Origin: Chloroflexota bacterium
GTDB taxonomy: Bacteria; Chloroflexota; Dehalococcoidia; GIF9; AB-539-J10
Length of the DNA stretch: 5,592 nucleotides
Direction: 5' to 3'
Assembly (NCBI GenBank): GCA_030604285.1
Contig: JAUVWD010000056.1
Location: forward strand, 1 to 5,592
Part shown: positions 1 to 5,592 of the stretch, piece by piece
Numbering within the stretch: the stretch's first letter is position 1
How the letters are laid out: each line of letters starts with the position of its first letter
The notes under the pieces: generated by a model
What the model was told of the DNA's origin: nothing
Database searches by the model: none
Seen by the model: only the letters and a program-made list of their open reading frames with translations
Position numbers and translations under genes: made by a program

Positions 1-3000
1 ATCGCTGTACCGCCTCTTTTCCTATGATATGCAGAATATCGCGTGGGTCGATGACACCTTCGGTAAGCTGGTCACCAGCGTTCACCTTATCTCCGGGCTT
101 AACAGTCAACCGTGTACCGTGTGGAACAGGGTATTCTTTCTCATCTCTTCCTTCATACTGGATATAAAGACGATTGTCCTCAGTAATGACTTGGCCTGAA
201 ACCCTAGCTATTATGGCTTGTTGTTCAGTTACCATTGGTAGTCTGTCTTGGCTCCTATCCGCGGTATAGTCCTTTGGGCTAGCTAGGACGGCGCCAATAC
301 TAACAAATTCCCCATTACTTACAGCTAGTTCCATTACTGGCGACAAGGCATACTCGTCTAGGTAAGGTTCAGAACTAGTAATTCTGATTGTGTACCCTTT
401 GTCGGTGTCAAACACCTCAGCAGCGCCACTAATTTCCGAGATAATTGCACTCGCTTTGGGAGTTCTTGCCTCAAAAAGTTCCTCTACGCGAGGTAAGCCA
501 CTGGTAATATCCGTGCTGACTATGCCCCCCGTATGGAACGTGCGCAAAGTAAGCTGGGTGCCTGGCTCACCAATGCTTTGAGCAGCAATGATGCCCACCG
601 CGGTACGAACGGTAACCAGCTTTCTCAAAGCTAGGTCCCGCCCATAGCAATATTGACAAACGCCAAACCGTGAATGGCAGCTAAGAGGCGACCTCACATA
701 AACCTGTGTGACGCCGGCTTCGACAATCTGCGAAGCCTTTTCCTCATCAATTTCCGCGTTACGGTGGACAATAATTTCGCCTGTCCGCGGGTCTATGATT
801 TCGGCTGCTGCGAAGCGACCAACAATTCTCTCATAAAGCGAAGGCAAAGAGCTTCCTTCTGCTCCTCCTGACACCCAAATCCCCTCAGCAGTTGCGCAGC
901 CCTCTTCAACCACAGTCACATCTTGAGCTACATCTACGAGGCGCCTAGTGAGGTAGCCACTGCTTGAAGTTCTTAGGGCGGTATCAGCCAACCCCTTACG
1001 AGCCCCGTGAGTGGAAATAAAATACTCGAGTGGCGTTAACCCCTCACGGAAACTCGAGTTAATGGGAAAATCAATTATCCTCCCAGATGGATCGGTCATC
1101 AATCCACGCATTCCCGCCATCTGTCTAATCTGTGAAATGTTCCCTTTCGCCCCTGACGTGCTCATCATATAAATACCACCGTAGCGATGCAATGATTCGC
1201 TGATGGCCTCAGCAATTCTATCCGTGGTTTCTGTCCATACTTGAATTTCACCGGTATACCTCTCATCATCAGTGATCAAGCCATGGCTAAACTGCTCATC
1301 GATAGCCTTGACTTGCTCTTCAGCTTCCATAAGGATTTGTGGCTTGCTCTGAGGGACTTCAACATCTTGTATGGCAATAGAAATTCCAGACTTTGTGGCG
1401 TAGTCAAAGCCCAACTGCTTAAGATCATCGAGAAAGGCAGCTGTGCCCAGATTGCCCAGTGAACCAAGGCAATCCGATACTAAACGTCTCAAGGTACCCT
1501 TATCTACCACATCATTGAAGAAGCGGAATTGCGGTGGTAAAGCATCGTTAAATAGAATTCGACCTACGGTGGTCTTTATCTTTTCCCCTTTCTTATTCTC
1601 GTCCCGCACTATAATTTCGGCTCCGAGTTCGACGATGCCAAGTTCATAAGCCAGCTTAGCCTCCTCGAAGTTACTGAATACCTTCCCCTCCCCACGGGCA
1701 CCACATTGGGGACTAGTGAGGTAATAGCAACCGAGGACCATGTCTAGGCTAGGTGCCACAATTGGGTCACCAGAGCTTGGTAGCAACATATTATAAATGC
1801 TTAGCATGTGTTCCCTGGCCTCCCTCACTGCCGCCTTGGATAGCGGCACATGAACCGCCATCTGGTCACCATCGAAATCAGCGTTAAAGGGAGCGCAAAC
1901 TAAGGGGTGAATTTGGAAGGCATCACCGTCGATGATCACCGGGTCAAAGGCTTGAATGCTCAAGCGGTGCAATGTTGGGGCGCGATTAAGCAGTACTGGG
2001 GCCTCCCTAACCACTTCATTGAGTAGATCCCAAACCTCCTGCCTAGGCCTCTCCATTTGTCTACGAGCACTTTTTATATTGCTGGCATAGCCTCGCTCTA
2101 TGAGCTTGTGCACAACAAAGGGTTTAAACAACTCTAAAGCTACCTGTCGAGGCAGGCCACACTGATGGAGCTTGAGCTCTGGGCCAACAACGATAACTGC
2201 CCGACCACTGTAATCCACTCGCTTGCCTAAGAGGTTCTGCCGAAAGCGTCCTTGTTTTCCCTTGAGCATATCTGACAGTGATTTCAAAATGTGAGCGTTG
2301 CCGGTGGTAACTGCACGGCCTCTACGACCATTGTCGATAAGTGAATCGACAGCTTCCTGAAGCATGTTTTCCTCATTGTGTATAATAACTTGTGGTGCCC
2401 CCATTTGGATAAGGCGACGAAGGCGTTTATTACGATTAATAACCCGCCGATAAAGGTTGTTCAAGTCGCTAATGGCAAAGCGGCCACCATCCAGTTGAAC
2501 CGCAGGACGAAGTGCCGGTGGTAGCACGGGGAGCACGGTGAACACCATCCATTCAGGTCTATTTCCACTTCGCCTGAGGTCATCGACTAGCCGCAATCGT
2601 TTGCTCGCCTTCTTCCGACGTTGACCAGAAGTGGTACGTACCTCCTCGAGAAGATTTTGGTATAATTGCCCTATATCAATCTGTTTGAGAACCTCCAAGA
2701 TGGCCTCAGCTCCTATGCCAGCCTTAAAAACATCGCCATATTTGTCTCTAAGCTGGCGATAATTTTCCTCGCTAAGCAGTTTCAATGGCTGGAGGCCTTT
2801 CATCTCGTCTATTTTGCTCTCCAATTCCTCTTCAAGTTCAATCCTTTTCTCCTCTTCTTCGGCTATCCTTTTGGATGTCTCCTCTTTGAGTTGCCGAATC
2901 TTATCTTGACAGGCCTCACCATCAACTGCAGTGACAATATACTGAGCGAAATAGATAACCCGCTCTAAGTTTCGTGGGGAGAGATCGAGGAGGACTGCAA

Positions 3001-3340
3001 GCCGGCTAGGCACTAATTTGACAAACCAAATGTGAGCAACCGGCGCAGCTAACTCGATGTGCCCCATGCGCTCCCGACGCACTCTAGAATGCGTCACTTC
3101 AACTCCACATTTATCACAAATAACGCCTTGATAGCGCGCTTTCTTGTATTTGCCGCAGGAGCATTCAAAGTCCTTGGTGGGGCCAAAGATCTTTTCGCAA
3201 AATAATCCGTCTCTTTCTGGCTTCAAAGTGCGATAGTTAATAGTCTCTGCCTTGATTACCTCACCGTGAGACCAGCCCCTTATCTGTTCTGGTGAAGCTA
3301 GACTAATACGGATAGCAGTAAGCTCGTTAACTCCAGGCAT
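1..3340 (-). CDS. rpoC: DNA-directed RNA polymerase subunit β' (3' end beyond window)
   Basis: β' forms the clamp and most of the active site of cytoplasmic RNA polymerase and pairs with β. The start is the ATG at 3340-3338, behind an AGGAAG ribosome site; 1113 codons follow without a stop and the C-terminus lies outside the window. My translation shows the N-terminal zinc site (C60, C62, C75, C78 in FECSCGKYK and CDKCGVEV) and an extra Glu/Lys-rich coiled coil at about residues 145-183. The σ-binding clamp helices lie at about 288-335. The magnesium-binding NADFDGD has Asp488, Asp490 and Asp492. The bridge helix spans about 769-807 ([16 protein letters not shown]). The second zinc site is C815, C888, C895 and C898, and the trigger loop [10 protein letters not shown] has Leu932 where E. 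coli has Met and keeps His936. No large insertion is seen in the trigger loop up to the edge. Odd points are changed clamp-helix residues and RLSIQAF for the usual RLGIQAF. Identity is certain; whether this copy is fully active is inferred from the intact catalytic motifs. Confidence 0.97.
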   Translation of the reverse strand, partial: MPGVNELTAIRISLASPEQIRGWSHGEVIKAETINYRTLKPERDGLFCEKIFGPTKDFECSCGKYKKARYQGVICDKCGVEVTHSRVRRERMGHIELAAPVAHIWFVKLVPSRLAVLLDLSPRNLERVIYFAQYIVTAVDGEACQDKIRQLKEETSKRIAEEEEKRIELEEELESKIDEMKGLQPLKLLSEENYRQLRDKYGDVFKAGIGAEAILEVLKQIDIGQLYQNLLEEVRTTSGQRRKKASKRLRLVDDLRRSGNRPEWMVFTVLPVLPPALRPAVQLDGGRFAISDLNNLYRRVINRNKRLRRLIQMGAPQVIIHNEENMLQEAVDSLIDNGRRGRAVTTGNAHILKSLSDMLKGKQGRFRQNLLGKRVDYSGRAVIVVGPELKLHQCGLPRQVALELFKPFVVHKLIERGYASNIKSARRQMERPRQEVWDLLNEVVREAPVLLNRAPTLHRLSIQAFDPVIIDGDAFQIHPLVCAPFNADFDGDQMAVHVPLSKAAVREAREHMLSIYNMLLPSSGDPIVAPSLDMVLGCYYLTSPQCGARGEGKVFSNFEEAKLAYELGIVELGAEIIVRDENKKGEKIKTTVGRILFNDALPPQFRFFNDVVDKGTLRRLVSDCLGSLGNLGTAAFLDDLKQLGFDYATKSGISIAIQDVEVPQSKPQILMEAEEQVKAIDEQFSHGLITDDERYTGEIQVWTETTDRIAEAISESLHRYGGIYMMSTSGAKGNISQIRQMAGMRGLMTDPSGRIIDFPINSSFREGLTPLEYFISTHGARKGLADTALRTSSSGYLTRRLVDVAQDVTVVEEGCATAEGIWVSGGAEGSSLPSLYERIVGRFAAAEIIDPRTGEIIVHRNAEIDEEKASQIVEAGVTQVYVRSPLSCHSRFGVCQYCYGRDLALRKLVTVRTAVGIIAAQSIGEPGTQLTLRTFHTGGIVSTDITSGLPRVEELFEARTPKASAIISEISGAAEVFDTDKGYTIRITSSEPYLDEYALSPVMELAVSNGEFVSIGAVLASPKDYTADRSQDRLPMVTEQQAIIARVSGQVITEDNRLYIQYEGRDEKEYPVPHGTRLTVKPGDKVNAGDQLTEGVIDPRDILHIIGKEAVQR

Positions 3341-3342
3341 TT

Positions 3343-3348
3343 CTTCCT
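3343..3348 (-). promoter_or_regulatory. Ribosome binding site of rpoC
   Basis: On the minus strand AGGAAG ends two bases before the rpoC ATG, with AGGA four bases away. It sits in the 16-base gap between the rpoB TAA and the rpoC start. This supports the chosen start and translation of rpoC from the shared rpoB-rpoC message. The gap is too short to hold a separate promoter or terminator. Confidence 0.7.
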
Positions 3349-3356
3349 ACCCCAAA

Positions 3357-4817
3357 TTATATTCTAGTCCTGGCTCTTGGTTTCTCACCGAAGAGGTTTA
3401 ATCTCTCTTCCTCTTCGTTAAGCAACTCAACGGCAAATCCTAGGCTGCGTAACTCCATGAATAGCACCTTGCACGACTCAGGAACACCTGACTGGATAAC
3501 ATCCTCACCTTTAACAATAGCTTCGTATGCTTTAGCTCGACCTATCACATCATCTGACTTTACAGTGAGCAACTCCTGAAGATTGTAAGCCGCGCCATAT
3601 GCTTCTAGAGCCCATACTTCCATCTCCCCAAAGCGCTGACCACCAAACTTAGCTTTGCCCCCTAGGGGTTGTTGGGTTACTAGAGAGTAAGGGCCGATAG
3701 AGCGAGCATGTACCTTATCCCCTGCAAGATGTATTAGCTTCATCATATAGATATTGCCTACAGTTACTGGATGGTCAAAAGGCTCACCGCTTCGACCATC
3801 GCGAAGAGTAATCTTTCCATAGATAGGGGGGGAGAGTTTCTGTTCACGATAGAGTCTCTGTGCAATTTCCTCTATCTCCTCATCAGTCAGAGTTCTTGCC
3901 TTTATATCTAATCTCTCGAGCCACAACCGGAGGCAAACCATTTTGGCTTCTCCTCGATGGTTCTCATCAAATACTCTCTTGGCATCAAAACCACGATCAG
4001 CAAGCCATAGCTCAACTTTCTCAAGATTGATAGCTAAGTTGCCTGCCTTTCCTTTCGAGTCAAGGACGATGGCTTCAGCTTCATGGGCTATCCAAACCCT
4101 CGCTAAAGCATCTTCGATGGCCAGATCGTCAGCACCATCAAATATCGGATTCAGTGCTCTGAAACCCAGAATATGGGCCGCCCAACCTAGGTGAGCTTCC
4201 AAGACTTGTCCTAGGTTCATGCGTGAGGGAACACCAATAGGGTTAAGAAGGATGTCTACAGGCGTACCATCAGGCAAAAAAGGCATATCTTCCTCCGGTA
4301 ATATGATAGAAATGACTCCTTTGTTACCATGCCTACCGGACATTTTGTCACCAATTGAGATTTTACGTTGTTGCGCAACCCATATTCTCACTAGCTGAAT
4401 TACTCCTTGGGGTAATTCAGCATGATCAGCATGAGAGAAGACTTTGACATCAATTACTCGCCCCTGCTCACCAGGTGGCATCCTGAGAGAATTATCTTTC
4501 ACGTCGCGCGTCTTCTCGCCGAAGATAGCCCTTAGTAGTTTTTCCTCTGCTGTCAGCTCAGTTTCACCTTTGGGGGTAATTTTGCCCACCAAAATGTCGG
4601 CAGGATCCACTTCCGCGCCGATGCGAATGATGCCATACTCATCAAGATTACGTAGGCTTTCCTCGCTCACATTGGGTATATCTCTGGTTATTTCCTCTGG
4701 CCCAAGTTTAGTGTCACGCGCCTCAATTTCATACCTCTCGATATGAACAGAAGTGAATGTATCCTCTCTTACTAGCCTCCTACTAATAATCACAGCATCT
4801 TCGTTGTTGTACCCGAT
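3357..4817 (-). CDS. rpoB: RNA polymerase subunit β, C-terminal half downstream of an in-frame TAG
   Basis: This is the same gene and the same frame as the segment at 4818-5592; only the TAG separates them. It opens with IGYNNEDA, holding the Glu-Asp pair equivalent to E. coli E813/D814. It then reads through [32 protein letters not shown] and the active-site lysines in [15 protein letters not shown] (E. coli K1065 and K1073 region). [16 protein letters not shown], the [20 protein letters not shown] stretch and the C-terminal anchor [16 protein letters not shown] follow, and the gene ends at TAA 3359-3357. Between FDGA and DGR lies about 110 residues where E. coli has 23. If translated on its own, the first usable start is GTG at 4793-4791. 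That has no clear Shine-Dalgarno and would omit the Glu-Asp pair, so I think an independent product is unlikely. Unusual residues include VGNIYM for VGYIYM, HARSIG for HARSTG and PESCK for PESFK. Identity is certain; functional state is open. Confidence 0.93.
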   Translation of the reverse strand: MGYNNEDAVIISRRLVREDTFTSVHIERYEIEARDTKLGPEEITRDIPNVSEESLRNLDEYGIIRIGAEVDPADILVGKITPKGETELTAEEKLLRAIFGEKTRDVKDNSLRMPPGEQGRVIDVKVFSHADHAELPQGVIQLVRIWVAQQRKISIGDKMSGRHGNKGVISIILPEEDMPFLPDGTPVDILLNPIGVPSRMNLGQVLEAHLGWAAHILGFRALNPIFDGADDLAIEDALARVWIAHEAEAIVLDSKGKAGNLAINLEKVELWLADRGFDAKRVFDENHRGEAKMVCLRLWLERLDIKARTLTDEEIEEIAQRLYREQKLSPPIYGKITLRDGRSGEPFDHPVTVGNIYMMKLIHLAGDKVHARSIGPYSLVTQQPLGGKAKFGGQRFGEMEVWALEAYGAAYNLQELLTVKSDDVIGRAKAYEAIVKGEDVIQSGVPESCKVLFMELRSLGFAVELLNEEEERLNLFGEKPRARTRI

Positions 4818-4820
4818 CTA
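4818..4820 (-). other. In-frame TAG stop codon inside rpoB
   Basis: The minus strand reads [15 protein letters not shown]. The usual bacterial motif is AFMPWEGYNYEDA, so TAG falls on the aromatic position equivalent to E. coli W807 (as I recall, Phe in Thermus and Tyr in archaeal homologues). Codon spacing across the stop is exact, with no frameshift, insertion or intein. One step from TGG (Trp) or from TAC/TAT (Tyr) would make it. The residues on both sides are also not the usual ones (Ser for Pro, Ile for Glu or Asn, Asn for Tyr or Phe). The cause cannot be settled from sequence alone: error, nonsense mutation, or readthrough or recoding. Confidence 0.95.
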
Positions 4821-5592
4821 ACTCATAAATGCACAGATAATGTTCTGTCCCAGGGCAAGTTTCTCATCCTCAGTTGATGAGCCCTCAGCTAAGACTTGCC
4901 CCTTCCTGATCCTGTCGCCTTTGTTCACCTTGGGACGTTGGTCGACGCACGTCCCCTGGTTAGTTCTAACAAATTTCCGCAATCGGTAGACATCCTCGTC
5001 CCCCTTTGTCCCCGTCACCACGATCTCAGAGCTTGTAACAGAAGTCACTACACCATCATTGCGGGCATGAAGTAGTTCTCTGATATATTTAGCTACCTCT
5101 CCTTCCATGCCTGTAGCCACCAAAGGAGCTTGCGGGCGCAGCAAAGATACCGCCTGGCATTGCATATTGCAGCCCATTAAGGCGCGGTTAGCATCGTTGT
5201 GCTCCAGAAAAGGGATAAGAGAGGCACTAGCACCAAATATTTGTTTTGGAGAAACATCCATAAAATCAATCTTGCCAGGCGACTCTTTAAAGTATTTGCT
5301 ACCCTTCCTAACCTCGATCATTTCCTCAGAAAACTCGCCCCTCTCGTTGAGAGGAGCATTGGCTTCAGCGATAACATATTGCTCTTCTTCGTCAGCAGCC
5401 AAGTAAGCAATTTGGTTAGAAGGGAAAGAATATACCTTGATAGCCCGCAAAGGCAGAGAAACTAATTCTTCAGCAATTTCCTCTGTGACTAAGGCTCCTG
5501 ATTCAATTATGCCACGGCCCTGGCGGTCTATTACATCGTCCCGAATCCTCCTTCCCGCCAATTCCTCTGCCCTATTAGGTACTTCGTGGAGA
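4818..5592 (-). CDS. rpoB: RNA polymerase subunit β, central part (5' end beyond window), ends at in-frame TAG
   Basis: The reading frame is open from the right edge (first full codon at 5591), so the true start and the main rifampicin-binding clusters lie outside. The segment begins with an extra module of about 50 residues (GRRIRDDVID onward), absent from E. coli β, followed by AYLAADEEEQYVIAEAN. It continues with SASLIPFLEHNDANRALMG, which keeps the Arg equivalent to E. coli R678. KFVRTNQGTCVDQRPKV and LALGQNIICAFMS then lead to TAG at 4820-4818. Several near-invariant residues are replaced: EHND for EHDD, NMQCQAVS for NMQRQAVP (E. coli R687 and P691), VATGME for VGTGME, and Tyr-Ile-Arg where E. 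coli has D711-S712-G713. The TTG at 5561-5559 is an internal Leu codon, not a start. This protein alone would end just before catalytic-region residues, so it could not work as β without the downstream half. Confidence 0.93.
   Translation of the reverse strand, partial: LHEVPNRAEELAGRRIRDDVIDRQGRGIIESGALVTEEIAEELVSLPLRAIKVYSFPSNQIAYLAADEEEQYVIAEANAPLNERGEFSEEMIEVRKGSKYFKESPGKIDFMDVSPKQIFGASASLIPFLEHNDANRALMGCNMQCQAVSLLRPQAPLVATGMEGEVAKYIRELLHARNDGVVTSVTSSEIVVTGTKGDEDVYRLRKFVRTNQGTCVDQRPKVNKGDRIRKGQVLAEGSSTEDEKLALGQNIICAFMS

Noticed and set aside
390..1649. Plus-strand open frames of 63-73 residues over rpoC.
   Set aside because: They lie opposite a continuous conserved rpoC frame, show no recognisable motifs and have no ribosome sites of note.
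2666..2968. Plus-strand 100-residue frame with a hydrophobic, membrane-like look.
   Set aside because: It is the complement of the Glu/Lys-rich β' coiled coil; Glu and Lys codons read backwards give Phe and Leu, which explains the hydrophobicity.
4419..4437. Short direct repeat CAGCATGAT/CAGCATGAG.
   Set aside because: It encodes the S-H-A-D-H-A stretch of β and is too short to be more than a chance codon repeat.
4791..4820. rpoB naturally split into two genes, with the second starting at GTG 4793.
   Set aside because: The start has no clear Shine-Dalgarno, the second protein would lack the conserved Glu-Asp pair, and the two parts join codon for codon with no spacer. A split cannot be fully excluded but is the weakest option.
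4818..4820. Pyrrolysine at the TAG.
   Set aside because: Known pyrrolysine sites are mainly in methylamine methyltransferases, the position calls for an aromatic residue, and no pyl genes are in the window.
4794..4860. Intein, intron or programmed frameshift at the rpoB break.
   Set aside because: The conserved motif continues in the same frame with only the TAG in place of one residue; nothing is inserted and no frame change is needed.
3943..5465. Plus-strand frames of 83-100 residues over rpoB.
   Set aside because: They are opposite the conserved β frame and have Ser/Leu-rich compositions typical of antisense shadows.

Overview
The window holds the 3' two-thirds of one operon segment, rpoB then rpoC, read on the minus strand and encoding the two largest subunits (β and β') of bacterial RNA polymerase. 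Both genes run off the window: rpoB has lost its 5' end at the right edge and rpoC its 3' end at the left edge. They lie tail to head with only 16 bases between them. There is no stretch over 300 bases without a gene, and I see no RNA gene, mobile element, CRISPR array, terminator or operon promoter. Long plus-strand frames are shadows of the two genes.

The organism is a bacterium of middling GC content. Several features point to Chloroflexota, most likely a Dehalococcoidia-like lineage. These are the HLGWAAH stretch followed by a roughly 110-residue segment between the FDGA and DGR motifs of β, an extra module ahead of the YLAADEE motif of β, and an [10 protein letters not shown] trigger loop and extra acidic coiled coil in β'. 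The assignment rests on remembered family features, not on a search.

The layout from right to left is as follows. Bases 5592-4821 encode the middle of β. An in-frame TAG at 4820-4818 interrupts the gene exactly where most bacterial β subunits have a conserved aromatic residue (E. coli W807), six codons before the catalytic-region Glu-Asp pair (E813/D814). Reading continues in the same frame without insertion or deletion from 4817 to the TAA at 3359-3357, giving a well-conserved C-terminal half. After a Shine-Dalgarno-like AGGAAG, rpoC starts at 3340 and stays open for 1113 codons to the window edge, with both zinc sites, the active-site NADFDGD, the bridge helix and the trigger loop present.

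The main point for follow-up is the TAG in an otherwise preserved, essential gene. It may be a sequencing or assembly error, a nonsense mutation in a decaying copy, or a codon that is read through or recoded. Near it, and in parts of β', several residues that are almost invariant in bacteria are changed. Many of these changes are single GC-to-AT steps, so relaxed selection or a divergent copy has to be considered alongside recoding.
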